Origin: CAYNKA01 sp964397655 | Lineage (GTDB): Bacteria > Spirochaetota > Spirochaetia > DTKZ01 | Assembly: GCA_964397655.1 (NCBI GenBank) | Contig: CAYNKA010000002.1 | Location: 186,001 to 250,000 of the forward strand | DNA length: 64,000 nucleotides | Reading direction: 5' to 3' | Shown: positions 44,226 to 53,442 of the stretch, piece by piece | How the letters are laid out: each line of letters begins with the position of its first letter | How positions within the stretch are numbered: position 1 is the first letter of the stretch | Position numbers and translations under genes: made by a program | Notes under the pieces: generated by a model | The model's input: only the letters and a program-made list of their open reading frames with translations | The model's database searches: none | What the model was told of the DNA's origin: nothing

Positions 44226-45083
44226 CTATCCCTTCAGGCCTGTCGAGGCTATGCCCTGCGTGAGGTAACGCTGGAAGCTCACGAACAGGGCCAGGACGGG
44301 GACGAGGGAAAGGAAGGACATAGCGAAGATGGCCCCCCAGTCCGTCATGCCGCCGGGATCCGCGAAGGAGCGCAGGGCGACCGACAGCGTGTAGAGCTTG
44401 GGGTTGTTCAGGTAGATCAGGGGGGTCAGGAAGTCGCCCCAGGTCCAGTAGAAACTGAAGATGGCCGCGGTGAACATGGGCGGCTTGAGCAGGGGAAGAA
44501 GGATGCGGCTGAAGGTGTACAGCCTACCGCAGCCGTCCATCTCCGCCGCCTCGTCCAATTCCTTCGGGATTCCCCGGATGAACTGCATGAGCATGAAGAT
44601 GTAGAAGGCCTCGCCGAAGAGCTGCGGCACGATCAGCGGGAGAAAGGTGTTGATCCATCCCAGGTAACCGAAAAAAACGTACTGGGGAATGATCTTGATC
44701 TGCACCGGAAGCATGAGCGTGGCCAGCATGCAGGAGAACCAGACGTTCTTCCCGGGGAAATCGATCCTCGCGAAGCCGTAGGCGATGACCGTGGAGGACA
44801 TGATGACGAACACGGTTCCCGTGACCGAGATGACGATCGAGTTCTTGAAGAAGGTGCCGAAGGTGAGTCCGCCGAAGCCCTGCCATCCGTTGACGTAGTT
44901 GACGAAGGTCGGCTCGTCCGGGACGAGAGACAGGACCTTCGTCCAGATTTCTCCAGCCGGCTTCAAGGAGCTGGCGGCGAGCCAGAGGATCGGATAGATC
45001 ATGACGAAGGCCGATGCGGCGACGAGAAAATGGAACAGGAACGTACGAGTCGCCCTTCGCAATGGAGTGGTCGCGTAAGCCAT
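44226..45083 (-). CDS. Sugar ABC transporter permease 2 (MalG-like)
   Basis: 285-residue six-helix permease. The EAA loop LDEAAEMDGCGRLYTFSRILLPLLKPPM identifies the carbohydrate-uptake (CUT1) type. The ATG follows directly after the stop of the other permease gene. No ATPase gene is in this operon; CUT1 systems often share an ATPase encoded elsewhere. Confidence 0.93.
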   Translation of the reverse strand: MAYATTPLRRATRTFLFHFLVAASAFVMIYPILWLAASSLKPAGEIWTKVLSLVPDEPTFVNYVNGWQGFGGLTFGTFFKNSIVISVTGTVFVIMSSTVIAYGFARIDFPGKNVWFSCMLATLMLPVQIKIIPQYVFFGYLGWINTFLPLIVPQLFGEAFYIFMLMQFIRGIPKELDEAAEMDGCGRLYTFSRILLPLLKPPMFTAAIFSFYWTWGDFLTPLIYLNNPKLYTLSVALRSFADPGGMTDWGAIFAMSFLSLVPVLALFVSFQRYLTQGIASTGLKG

Positions 45084-45995
45084 TCAGCGCCCCTTTCCGG
45101 ATTCGTAGAATACCCAGCCCGAGGAGGTCTTGAAGATCAGGCCGGTGAACGCGGCTATGACGACGAGCAGAACCCAGGCCATGCCCGAAGCGTACCCCAT
45201 CTGGAAGGTCTCGAAACCGCGCCGGTAGAGGTACAGGGCGTAGAAATTCGTCGTGTCCAGGGGTTGGCCTCCGGTAATGATAAGTGCCGGGGTGAAGACG
45301 ATGAGCCCGTGGATCATCTGCATGATGAGGTTGAACAGGATGACCGGCGAGAGGAGCGGCAGGGTGATTCCGAGGAATTTCCTCGCTCCGGACGCTCCGT
45401 CGATCGACGCCGACTCGTAGAGCTCGCCCGGAATCTGCTTCAGGCCGGACAGGAACACGAGCATGGGCGAGCCGAACTGCCACGCCGCGAGCAGGATGAG
45501 GGTCCAGATCGCGAAGCGGGGATCGCCGGTCCAGGATATGTTGGAGGGTACGCCGACCGCCAGCAGCAGGGCGTTCAGGATGCCCTCGGTCCCGAAGTAC
45601 TGCCGCCACATGACCGCCACCGCCACGCTGCTCCCCACGATCGAAGGCGCATAGAAGAGCGCCCGGTACAGGGAGACTCCCCTCCGTTCCGAGTTCAGGA
45701 TCATCGCGACGGCAAGGGCCACCACGAGGCGCAGGGGAACGGCGGCCACGGCGTAATAGAACGTCGCGAAGACCGATTTCCAATACCGGGGATCCTCGGT
45801 GAACATGGTGACGAAGTTGCTGATGCCGGACCAGACGGGAGGGGACAGCAATTCATAGTCCGTGAAGGAGAGATAGAAGGAAAACAACAGGGGGATCAAC
45901 GTCAACGAGAAAAACCCGAACAGCCAGAGGGAAATGAAGGCGTACCCGTCCAGAGTCTGCCGGAGCTTTCGAGCCTTCGATAAGGATGCTTTCAT
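45084..45995 (-). CDS. Sugar ABC transporter permease 1 (MalF-like)
   Basis: 303-residue six-helix CUT1 permease. ELYESASIDGASGARKFLGITLPLLSPVIL is the EAA loop; FISLWLFGFFSLTLIPLLFSFYLSFTDYELL is the usual first helix. It lies between the binding protein gene (110 bases upstream, with a hairpin in the gap) and the second permease. Confidence 0.93.
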   Translation of the reverse strand: MKASLSKARKLRQTLDGYAFISLWLFGFFSLTLIPLLFSFYLSFTDYELLSPPVWSGISNFVTMFTEDPRYWKSVFATFYYAVAAVPLRLVVALAVAMILNSERRGVSLYRALFYAPSIVGSSVAVAVMWRQYFGTEGILNALLLAVGVPSNISWTGDPRFAIWTLILLAAWQFGSPMLVFLSGLKQIPGELYESASIDGASGARKFLGITLPLLSPVILFNLIMQMIHGLIVFTPALIITGGQPLDTTNFYALYLYRRGFETFQMGYASGMAWVLLVVIAAFTGLIFKTSSGWVFYESGKGR

Positions 45996-46031
45996 ACGGT
46001 ACCCTGATAACGCCTTTTCACGATGCGATTT

Positions 46032-46092
46032 CGGGGATGCATGACGGGGAAGCCGGCCGGACCCCCGGCCTCCCTCGTCACGGAATGCCCCG
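46032..46092 (-). promoter_or_regulatory. Long hairpin between binding-protein and permease genes
   Basis: CGGGGATGCATGACGGGG to CCCTCGTCACGGAATGCCCCG form a long imperfect stem around an inner GGCCGG-ACCC-CCGGCC (46055-46070). It occupies the gap behind the receptor gene and has no T-run. Like the tctC-tctB hairpin, it could favour receptor mRNA over permease mRNA. Confidence 0.6.
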
Positions 46093-46105
46093 ATCCGCGG
46101 AACGT

Positions 46106-47422
46106 TCAGTTCTTGGAGAGTATCGCGCTGCCCCGTTCCCGCAGAACCTTCGCGGCGGCCGCGGAATCCATGACGCCGAACATCACCTTGTCCACGATTT
46201 CCGGCTGATACAGGTTGTTGATGAGGTCGCCGTGACGCGGAGCATCGGGAGGAGGACAGGGACTCCCCGTCTTGGAGATGAAGTCCACGAAGGCGAAAAC
46301 CTCCTTCTGCACCGCGGGAAGCTGGGGAAGGATCGCCTGCTGGACCTTGGATGAAATGGGGACTCCGCGCTCCGCCATCAGGATCCTGTTCGCCTCGACG
46401 TCGTTGGTGAAGAAGTTGATGAATTTGGCCGCCTCGTCCGGGAATTTCGACTGCGAGGAAACCGAGAAATACTGGGAAGCCTTGATGTAGTTGGCGGATT
46501 TACCTCCCTTCATGCGGGGAAGCGGATACAGCGCGAAATTCCGCTTGCCGCCGGAGGCCTTGTCGACCGCGCTGAGCTGGTTGCTCCACTGGTGCTGCAT
46601 GGCGGCCTTTCCGAAGATGATCGGGGTCTGTTCCGGCTGCGTACCGCCGGCATACTGGGAAATCTCCTCCTGCCTCGGCGTCAGGACCCCGGCCTTCACC
46701 ATCCGCTTCAACATGTCCATGTACTGGATGAAGGGACCGTCGTCCGTGTATCCGAGGCCCTTGTTGTCCGCGGAATAGATCCATTCGCCGCGGGAGATGT
46801 AGATAGCCTTCCAGATCTGATCGTTCCACATGTGCACGCCGTATCCGTAGATGCCCAATTTTTCGTGGACTTGACTCGCAGCCTTCTCGAAGTCCTCCCA
46901 GGTCCATTCCTTGGATGGCATCGGCACCCCTGCCTTCGCGAACAAATCCTTGTCGATGATCATCGCGTGGGAGTTGGCCCCCAGGTTGATCGCCCAGAGC
47001 TTGCCGTCGATCCTTCCCGTATCGATGAGAGCCGGCTGGATGTCGGTCGGATCGATGACTTTCTTCGCCAGGTAATCGTCCAGCTGGACGTGCAGGCCGC
47101 GCTTCACCCATTCCGCGATCCTCGCATAGTCCTGCTGCATGACGTCCGGAAGCTGGCCGCCGGCCGCCATCGTCGTCGTCTTCGTCCAGTAATCGGCCCA
47201 GCTGGAAAACTCGTAGGTTATCCCCACATTCGGGTTCTGCTTTTTATACAGGTCGATCACTTTGATCGTGCCTTCGTGCCGTGTCTGGGACCCCCACCAG
47301 ATGATCTTTATCTCCGGCTTCGCAGCCGGCTTCGCCTGCTGCGTTTCCGGCTTTCCGCCGGCGATCGCCAGAGTTCCGGCGATCGTCAACATGAGCAGAA
47401 CCAAGCTCAACTTTCGCTTCAT
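46106..47422 (-). CDS. Sugar ABC transporter substrate-binding protein
   Basis: 438-residue CUT1-type (family 1) receptor. Signal peptide MKRKLSLVLLMLTIAGTLAIA before GGKPE. KIIWWGSQTRHEGTIKVIDLYKKQNPN is the standard start; PDVMQQDYARIAEWVKRGLHVQLDDY and the W-T-W-E-D-F segment are family patterns. GGAGG precedes the ATG at 47422. Divergent from the YesN-like regulator. Ligand: probably an oligosaccharide, unproven. Confidence 0.92.
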   Translation of the reverse strand: MKRKLSLVLLMLTIAGTLAIAGGKPETQQAKPAAKPEIKIIWWGSQTRHEGTIKVIDLYKKQNPNVGITYEFSSWADYWTKTTTMAAGGQLPDVMQQDYARIAEWVKRGLHVQLDDYLAKKVIDPTDIQPALIDTGRIDGKLWAINLGANSHAMIIDKDLFAKAGVPMPSKEWTWEDFEKAASQVHEKLGIYGYGVHMWNDQIWKAIYISRGEWIYSADNKGLGYTDDGPFIQYMDMLKRMVKAGVLTPRQEEISQYAGGTQPEQTPIIFGKAAMQHQWSNQLSAVDKASGGKRNFALYPLPRMKGGKSANYIKASQYFSVSSQSKFPDEAAKFINFFTNDVEANRILMAERGVPISSKVQQAILPQLPAVQKEVFAFVDFISKTGSPCPPPDAPRHGDLINNLYQPEIVDKVMFGVMDSAAAAKVLRERGSAILSKN

Positions 47423-47523
47423 ACGACAATCCTCCTTTTTTCGGAATTCCGCTTCATTCTACGTCCCTTCGATCGAAACCGTAAGGAATGAACTGGTCAG
47501 AATTGGTATCATTTTCTCAGAAT

Positions 47524-47553
47524 TTGACAGCTCTTTCGTCACGCCCCTATACT
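47524..47553 (+). promoter_or_regulatory. Promoter of the YesN-like regulator, apparently leaderless
   Basis: TTGACA (47524-47529), 18 bases, TATACT (47548-47553). The ATG starts at 47560, seven bases after the -10, so transcription should begin at the start codon. No Shine-Dalgarno fits in the gap. Confidence 0.65.
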
Positions 47554-47559
47554 TCTCCC

Positions 47560-48342
47560 ATGTACAGTCTTCTCCTCGTCGACGACGAGCGGGACATTCT
47601 CGTCAACCTCGCGACCTATTTTCCGTGGGAGGAATCGGGTTTCGTCGTCGTCGGCCAAGCCGAGACGGGATCCGAGGCCCTCCAAATCCTGAAACAACAG
47701 CACATCGACGCCGTCCTCTGCGACATCAGAATGCCGGGCATCTCGGGCCTCGAATTCGCGAAGACCGTCAAGGAAAAAGGGTATTCCGCCCGCATCGTCT
47801 TCCTCAGCGCCTACCGAAAATTCGAATACGCGAAGGAAGCTTTCCGCTACGGGATCAGGGACTATCTCCTGAAGCCCCCGGACTTCCCCGAACTCATGGA
47901 CAGCCTGAAGCGGGTCAGGAAGGAACTCGACCTGGAGGCGGAGGAAAAGTCCGGCTCGGGCGGAACCGTTCAGGAAGGACCCGAAGACCCCGTCGTCAGG
48001 ACCGTAAGCTCATACGTGAAGGGAAATCTGGAACACGCATCGCTCCACAACGCCGCGAAGCTCGTGCAGATGAATCCGAACTACCTGAGCACCTACTTCA
48101 AAGACAGATTCGGCGTCTCCTTCTCCGAATACATCATGGAGCAGAGGATGAAGAAGGCCCGGAACCTTCTGCTCGATCCGCGTTATTCCGTTCAGAGAGT
48201 GAGCGGCATCGTGGGCTACGCGAACGTCAAGAACTTCACCAGGGCCTTCCGAGCGTACTTCGGCTGTCCTCCCAACGCTCTCCGAAAGGGGAAGATCATC
48301 CCCCGGGACGTTCCGCGGCGGGAGCCTTCCGCTCCGGACTAG
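47560..48342 (+). CDS. AraC-type response regulator (YesN-like)
   Basis: 260 residues. Receiver domain with LLLVDDERDILVNL (acidic pair), CDIRMPGISG (phospho-Asp), LSAYRKFEYAKEAFRYGIRDYLLKP (switch Thr/Ser and Lys), then a double AraC HTH from about 155 (SLHNAAKLVQMNPNYLSTYFKD). Start is the ATG at 47560; the frame is open to 47488 but lies in the promoter. It faces the sugar ABC operon and is convergent with the YesM-like kinase gene, overlapping its 3' end by 47 bases. It likely activates the ABC operon. Confidence 0.93.
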   Translation: MYSLLLVDDERDILVNLATYFPWEESGFVVVGQAETGSEALQILKQQHIDAVLCDIRMPGISGLEFAKTVKEKGYSARIVFLSAYRKFEYAKEAFRYGIRDYLLKPPDFPELMDSLKRVRKELDLEAEEKSGSGGTVQEGPEDPVVRTVSSYVKGNLEHASLHNAAKLVQMNPNYLSTYFKDRFGVSFSEYIMEQRMKKARNLLLDPRYSVQRVSGIVGYANVKNFTRAFRAYFGCPPNALRKGKIIPRDVPRREPSAPD

Positions 48343-50119
48343 GGATCTTCAGAGCCACCGTCGTCCCCTTTCCTTTCGCGCTCCTGATCTCCAGGCCCAC
48401 CTGGTCCCCGAAAAGAAGCCTGAGCCTGCGTACGGTGTTCACCAGACCGATATGGTCCGCGGAGGGGGCCTCCTCGATCATTTTGAGCACCTCCGCAAGT
48501 CGCTCATCGGTCATGCCCGCGCCGTCGTCCTCGATCGAAATGAGGAGGAAGCCGTCCTTCCTTTCCCCCCGCACGACGATGGAAAGAGTTTTCTTCGATT
48601 CCGGATCGACGCCGTGTTGGACGGAGTTCTCCACGAGCGGCTGAAGGAGGAGTTTGATGACCTTGCAGTCCATGGCCTCCCGTTCCACCTCCCACCGGGT
48701 CCGGAAGCGGCCCGGATACCGGAACGACTGGATCTCCAGGTAATAGCGCGTGAATTGCACCTCGTCCTTGAACGTCACATCCTTCCGCTGTGTCTCGAGG
48801 GAATAGTCGAGGATGCGGGAAAGAAGATCCACTATTTTCGTGACGTCGTTGGGGCCTCCGGTGTATCCCATGGCCCTGAGCGAAATCGCTGTCAGCGTAT
48901 TGAAGAGGAAATGCGGATTCATCTGGGCCTGAAGGGCCTGCAGCTCGAGGGTCTTCTCTCTCAGCTTGAGGTAGTTCCTCTCCAGGAAGGTCCTCACGAT
49001 TTCATGCGTGAGCTCGTAAAAACTGTCCTCCGCGGCCTCCTTCTGCACCGACGAGACGCTCAAGCCCTTCTCCGCCGCCTCGATCGTGTCGCAGATGTAT
49101 TCGATGTTGCCGAAGCTCCTGCGGGTGAAATACACCATGGTAACGATGCCCAGAACAAGGGCGAAGAAGGAGAACGCGACGGTGAGCCCGAGCAGCTTGT
49201 AGGACAGATGATAGTAGGTGTCCTTCGGGACCATGGAAAAATAGAAGAGGGGGTAACGGCTCGATTCCAGACAGGAGACAGCGAACTGCCTTCCGTCCTT
49301 CGTCATGAAGAACACGCTCCCCACCGCCTTCCCCGTTTCCGCGCGGCGCGTGAAGACGTCGAGGACGTCCTTCGGGAGTTTCCCTCCCGCACTCGTATCG
49401 ACGAGGGGGCCGATGGAGGGGTGGTACACGATGAAATCCTGGTCCCCGGTGTTCGAGATCGAACGAAGCAGCGACTCCAGATACTCGAGCTTGATGTTGA
49501 CCACGATGATCCCCTGACTCTCCAGGGCGTAGGGCTCCAGGATGTTGCGATACAGCGTGATGACCTCGCGGGAGACCGGAGAGGAGGTGAAGAGAAGGAC
49601 CGACCTTCGGCTCAGCCAGAACCGCATCTCGTCCTTCCTGTCCTTCAGCTCGGACAGCCACCCGGTATCGTAGAACCTGGAGACGTCGAGGATGCTCTCG
49701 GAATTGGTGATCAGCTTGCCGGGCACGTATTTGTTGAATATGTACAGCGAATGCAGATAGCGTCTGACGTTGGTGGCGGTGATGAGGCCGTCCATGAAGT
49801 TCTTGTAGAGCTTGGAATCCTCGAGCGTCTTGACCTCCTTTTCCAGGAGCTGCCGGGCGTTCTGGTTGAAACCGGGATCCGTCGCCAGGCTCAAGGCGAA
49901 GGCGTCCGTTTCGCTCAGGACGAGCTCGAACGTGTCCCTCACCTGGTTCAGGTTCCTGAAGCTCAGGAGGGAGAGTTCTTCCGACACGTACCTCTGGGAA
50001 AAAAAGATCGAGCCCGATCCCAGGAGGACGAAAAAAAGGAAGGGGAAAAGCGACACTCCCAGGTATCTGAGGTAGAGCCTCCGCTTGTATTTCGAGTTGA
50101 CGACTTCCCGAACGTTCAC
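48296..50119 (-). CDS. YesM-like sensor histidine kinase
   Basis: 607 residues. An N-terminal helix (YLGVSLFPFLFFVLLGSGSIFF) is followed by a large extracytoplasmic domain, a second helix near 315-340, a HAMP-like segment, and a His_kinase domain with LQAQMNPHFLFNTLTAISLRAM (phospho-His in N-P-H-F). HATPase: LLLQPLVENSVQHGVDP and SIEDDGAGM. This is the LytS/YesM class that signals to AraC-type regulators. GTG at 50119 with GGGGAGCAGG upstream. Its 3' end overlaps the response regulator gene tail-to-tail. Confidence 0.92.
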   Translation of the reverse strand: MNVREVVNSKYKRRLYLRYLGVSLFPFLFFVLLGSGSIFFSQRYVSEELSLLSFRNLNQVRDTFELVLSETDAFALSLATDPGFNQNARQLLEKEVKTLEDSKLYKNFMDGLITATNVRRYLHSLYIFNKYVPGKLITNSESILDVSRFYDTGWLSELKDRKDEMRFWLSRRSVLLFTSSPVSREVITLYRNILEPYALESQGIIVVNIKLEYLESLLRSISNTGDQDFIVYHPSIGPLVDTSAGGKLPKDVLDVFTRRAETGKAVGSVFFMTKDGRQFAVSCLESSRYPLFYFSMVPKDTYYHLSYKLLGLTVAFSFFALVLGIVTMVYFTRRSFGNIEYICDTIEAAEKGLSVSSVQKEAAEDSFYELTHEIVRTFLERNYLKLREKTLELQALQAQMNPHFLFNTLTAISLRAMGYTGGPNDVTKIVDLLSRILDYSLETQRKDVTFKDEVQFTRYYLEIQSFRYPGRFRTRWEVEREAMDCKVIKLLLQPLVENSVQHGVDPESKKTLSIVVRGERKDGFLLISIEDDGAGMTDERLAEVLKMIEEAPSADHIGLVNTVRRLRLLFGDQVGLEIRSAKGKGTTVALKIPSPERKAPAAERPGG

Positions 50120-50256
50120 GTGACCTGCTCCCCTATTCTTCCGGCACCGCCCATTTTCCGATCGGAACGCCCGTTGGTCAACCGGTTCGATCCGGGGGTT
50201 CGATCCGGGGGGGGCACAGCTCGTCGAAATTGGCAGTTTTTGTTCGATTGTTGTCA

Positions 50257-50285
50257 TTGATGCCAAAGCCCGTCCTCTCTATATT
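50257..50285 (+). promoter_or_regulatory. Promoter of the GlxA-type regulator, apparently leaderless
   Basis: TTGATG (50257-50262), 17 bases, TATATT (50280-50285). The ATG is at 50292, seven bases after the -10. TTGGCA at 50230-50235 and TGCCAA at 50261-50266 form widely spaced inverted arms around it. Confidence 0.5.
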
Positions 50286-50291
50286 TGAATC

Positions 50292-51338
50292 ATGAAACAG
50301 GTCGAAAGGCTCAGCGGGCCGAAGGGAAGATCCGGGCGGATTCACCGCGTCGCGATCCTCACGCCGGCGAATACGGTCAGCCTCGAAGTCGCGGGACTCA
50401 TCGAGGTTCTCGATCGGGCCAACGAGCTCGTCCCCGGGCAGGCGGTCCTTCCGAGGTACGAATACCTCGTCGCGAGCTCGCAGAAGGACAAGATCATCCG
50501 CTGCCGCTCGGGTCTCAGGATCCTCGCCGACGCATACGTCGGGGACCTCGATCCGCGCACGCCCTTCGGCACGGTCCTGGTGACCGGTGGAGAGCCCGAA
50601 GAACTGCTCGAGGAGAAGGCCCTCATCGACTGGGTCAAGATCGCCTACAGGAGGGCGGGCCGCGTCGCCTCGGTCTGCTCGGGGGTCTTCATCCTCGCGG
50701 AGGCTGGCATCCTCGCCGGAAGGAAGGCGACCACGCACTGGAAATGTTCGGCCTTCTTCAGGCGGCTCTATCCCGACGTCGAGGTGGATCCCGATCCCAT
50801 CTTCGTCCAGGACGGCAAGATCTTCACCTCGGCCGGAGTCAACTCGGGCCTCGATCTCGCCCTCGCCTTCGTCGAAAACGATCTAGGAAGGGACGTGGCG
50901 CTCGAGATCGCGCGCTCCATGATCCTCTACCTGAAGCGGCCCGGGAGCCAGTCCCAGTTCAGCTCGGCCTTGAGGCGTCAAATCTCCGAAACAGGTCCCA
51001 TCGGCACGATCCAGGCCTGGGTGCTCGATCACCTGGGCGAGGACCTCCGCGTGGAGAGACTCGCTTCCGAAGCGGCAATGAGCCCGCGCAACTTCGCCCG
51101 CGTATTCCGTAACGAGGTCGGAATTACCCCCGCCCGTTTCGTGGAGGAGCTCCGACTGGATGCGGCCCGGCAAAGGCTCGTGGACGGCGACGAAACCGTG
51201 GAAAGGATAGCCGCTGATTGCGGATTCGGAACCTCCGCCACGATGCGGAGGATCTTCGGCCGGAGGCTCAGGGTGAGCCCCCAGGAATACCGAGCGCGCT
51301 TCAAGACGTCGAAATCGCCGGTGGAAGCCCGCGCATAG
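50292..51338 (+). CDS. GlxA-family AraC regulator with DJ-1/PfpI domain
   Basis: 348 residues. The first 190 are a class-I glutamine-amidotransferase-like domain (VAILTPANTVSLEVAGLIEVLDRAN, VCSGVFILAEAGILAGRKATTHW, with the nucleophile-elbow Cys present); the last 120 hold a double AraC HTH (RVERLASEAAMSPRNFARVFRNEVGITPARFVEELRLDAARQRL). Such proteins control amino-acid or choline-type catabolism, but no target is evident. The stop is ten bases before gap, so gap may be in the same transcript. Confidence 0.92.
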   Translation: MKQVERLSGPKGRSGRIHRVAILTPANTVSLEVAGLIEVLDRANELVPGQAVLPRYEYLVASSQKDKIIRCRSGLRILADAYVGDLDPRTPFGTVLVTGGEPEELLEEKALIDWVKIAYRRAGRVASVCSGVFILAEAGILAGRKATTHWKCSAFFRRLYPDVEVDPDPIFVQDGKIFTSAGVNSGLDLALAFVENDLGRDVALEIARSMILYLKRPGSQSQFSSALRRQISETGPIGTIQAWVLDHLGEDLRVERLASEAAMSPRNFARVFRNEVGITPARFVEELRLDAARQRLVDGDETVERIAADCGFGTSATMRRIFGRRLRVSPQEYRARFKTSKSPVEARA

Positions 51339-51347
51339 GAGGATAGG

Positions 51348-52355
51348 ATGACACGCATAGGGATCAACGGATTCGGCAGGATCGGGCGGAACCTCTACAG
51401 GGCCGCTCTGGGAAGCAAGGACGTCGAGATCGTCGCGGTGAACGATCTCACCGACCCGAAGACGCTCGCGCACCTTCTCAAGCACGACTCCGTCCTGGGA
51501 CGCTTTCCCGCCGAGGTCGGCTATGACGAAAAAAACCTCTTCGTGGACGGGAAGGCGGTCAGGGTCTTCTCCGAGCGCGATCCGGCGAACATCCCGTGGA
51601 AGGGCGCGGACATCGTCGTGGAGGCCACGGGCTTCTTCACCGAGAAGGCGAAGGCCGAGGTCCACATCAGCCGAGGAGGAGCGAAACGCGTCATCATCTC
51701 GGCCCCGGCCAAGGGCGACGACCTCACCGCGGTGATGGGAGTCAACCACGAAAGCTACGACCCGGCGAAGCACTTCGTCGTATCGAACGGCTCCTGCACG
51801 ACGAACGGCCTCGCCCCCGTGGCGAAGGTCCTCCATGATTCCTTCGGCATCAGCCACGGCCTCATGGTGACGACTCACGCCTACACGAACAGCCAGGTCC
51901 TCCACGACCAGCCGCTCGTGGATCTCAGGGCGGCGAGGGCGGCGACCCTCTCGATCATCCCCTACTCCACGGGCGCCGCGAAGGCGATCGGCAAGGTGAT
52001 ACCGAGTCTCGACGGGAGGCTTTCCGGATACTCGCTCCGAGTGCCGGTCCCGGTGGTGTCGGTCGTCGATCTCACCGTCAACGTCGAACGGGACGTTACC
52101 GCCGCCGAGGTGAACGAGGCGTTCAAGGCGGCGTCCGAAGGCCCGATGAAGGGCATCCTCGGCTACAGCGAAGAACCCCTCGTGTCGGCCGACTACCGGG
52201 GCGACGACCGGTCTTCGATCGTCGACTCGCTGTCCACCCTCGTGGCCGGCGGGCGGATGGTCAAGGTCCTCGCATGGTACGACAACGAATGGGCCTTCTC
52301 GAAACGGCTCGTCGATCTCGCGCTTTACATGTCCTCGAGGGAACCCGTCCGCTGA
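51348..52355 (+). CDS. gap: Glyceraldehyde-3-phosphate dehydrogenase, type I
   Basis: 335 residues. NAD motif INGFGRIGRNLYR, then VEATGFFTEKAKAEVHI; active site SNGSCTTNGLAPVAKVL has the catalytic Cys, though the usual second Cys of C-T-T-N-C is Gly; THAYTNSQVLHD, and WYDNEWAFSKRLVDLA at the end. It converts glyceraldehyde-3-phosphate to 1,3-bisphosphoglycerate (an erythrose-4-phosphate dehydrogenase role is less likely). AGGAGGATAGG precedes the ATG. It follows the GlxA-type regulator by nine bases, an unusual neighbour for a housekeeping glycolysis gene. Confidence 0.93.
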   Translation: MTRIGINGFGRIGRNLYRAALGSKDVEIVAVNDLTDPKTLAHLLKHDSVLGRFPAEVGYDEKNLFVDGKAVRVFSERDPANIPWKGADIVVEATGFFTEKAKAEVHISRGGAKRVIISAPAKGDDLTAVMGVNHESYDPAKHFVVSNGSCTTNGLAPVAKVLHDSFGISHGLMVTTHAYTNSQVLHDQPLVDLRAARAATLSIIPYSTGAAKAIGKVIPSLDGRLSGYSLRVPVPVVSVVDLTVNVERDVTAAEVNEAFKAASEGPMKGILGYSEEPLVSADYRGDDRSSIVDSLSTLVAGGRMVKVLAWYDNEWAFSKRLVDLALYMSSREPVR

Positions 52356-52443
52356 CCGGGCTCCGGTCGGCCCGGCGCAGACCGAAACCCGATGGACGGG
52401 GAACCGGGCCTCCGGCGGTGAGGACTCCGTCGGGGGAAGGGCT

Positions 52444-53382
52444 TCAAGCCTTCTCCCGCCTCTTCCCGCTCATGGTGACGGCCGCGACGGAAACGAGGAT
52501 GGTCGCGGAGGAGACGAGAACTCTCGCGTTGAGCGTCTCGTCGAGGAGGAGGACGCCGAGGGCGATGGCCACGATGGGATTGACGTAGGCATAGGTCGAG
52601 ACGAGGGTCGTGGGAGCCGACCGGAGAAGCCAGGAATAGATCGAAAAGCCGACGAGCGAGCCTATCAGCACGAGGTAGACGAAGCCGAACGCCGCCAATC
52701 CGGTCACGCGAGCCGGATCGAAGTCGGAGACCTCCCCTACCGAGAGCCCTGCGAGCACGAGGCCCGCTCCGCCGCAGATCATCTGAAGAGCCGGACCCAT
52801 GAGCGAAGCGTTCGGAGCGACGGCGTTCCTGCTCCGGAGCGAGCCGAAAGCCCAGAAAAAGGCGCCGAAAAGCAGGGCCGCCGCCCCCGCGGGGTCGATG
52901 TCGCCCTGGATTCCCGTGAGTTTCGACGGTCCGACCAGGAGAACGATCCCGAAAAAGCCGACTACGAGTCCCGCGACCGCCATGGGCCGCGGCCGGTGGT
53001 GCCGGGTCCCCGCTCCCCCCATGAAGTCCAGGAGCGCGAACCAGAGCGGAGCGGAACCCACCGTGAGCGCCGCTATCCCCGAGGGAACGGTCTTCTGGGA
53101 CCAGACGACGAGGCCCGAGCCTCCCGCGATCATGAGGATGCCGACGACGAAGGCCTTCCTCCATTCCTCCTTCGTCGGCCGGGCCTCCCCGGAAAGCCTC
53201 CTCATCGAGTAGAGGATGAATCCCGCCAGAAGGTTCCGGATGCCGGTCATGAGGAACGGAGGAATCGTCTGAACCGAAACCTGGATCGCGATGTAGGTTG
53301 ATCCCCAGATGAAATAGATGCCGAGCATCCCCGCCCACACGGCGGCCCGGCTCGCGGTCGCTCTTTTCTCCATGGTTTCCAC
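52444..53382 (-). CDS. EamA/DMT-family transporter
   Basis: 312-residue drug/metabolite transporter with ten helices in two EamA repeats. FIWGSTYIAIQVSVQTIPPFLMTGIRNLLAGFIL is the first repeat start and LIGSLVGFSIYSWLLRSAPTTLVSTYAYVNPIVAIALGVLLLDETL is the classical end of the second. It probably exports amino acids or metabolites. It converges on gap (88-base gap) and starts 60 bases from the dipicolinate-synthase-like gene. Confidence 0.92.
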   Translation of the reverse strand: METMEKRATASRAAVWAGMLGIYFIWGSTYIAIQVSVQTIPPFLMTGIRNLLAGFILYSMRRLSGEARPTKEEWRKAFVVGILMIAGGSGLVVWSQKTVPSGIAALTVGSAPLWFALLDFMGGAGTRHHRPRPMAVAGLVVGFFGIVLLVGPSKLTGIQGDIDPAGAAALLFGAFFWAFGSLRSRNAVAPNASLMGPALQMICGGAGLVLAGLSVGEVSDFDPARVTGLAAFGFVYLVLIGSLVGFSIYSWLLRSAPTTLVSTYAYVNPIVAIALGVLLLDETLNARVLVSSATILVSVAAVTMSGKRREKA

Positions 53383-53442
53383 ATGATAAGCCGGGGCGGG
53401 AACAAACTCAATACCGGACGGGTTCTCCGGACGGGTTCTCCG

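Noticed and set aside
50180..50210. Duplicated GGTTCGATCCGGGG resembles tRNA T-arms.
   Set aside because: No acceptor stem, D-arm or anticodon arm can be folded around it. It is a short direct repeat in the gap before the GlxA-type gene.
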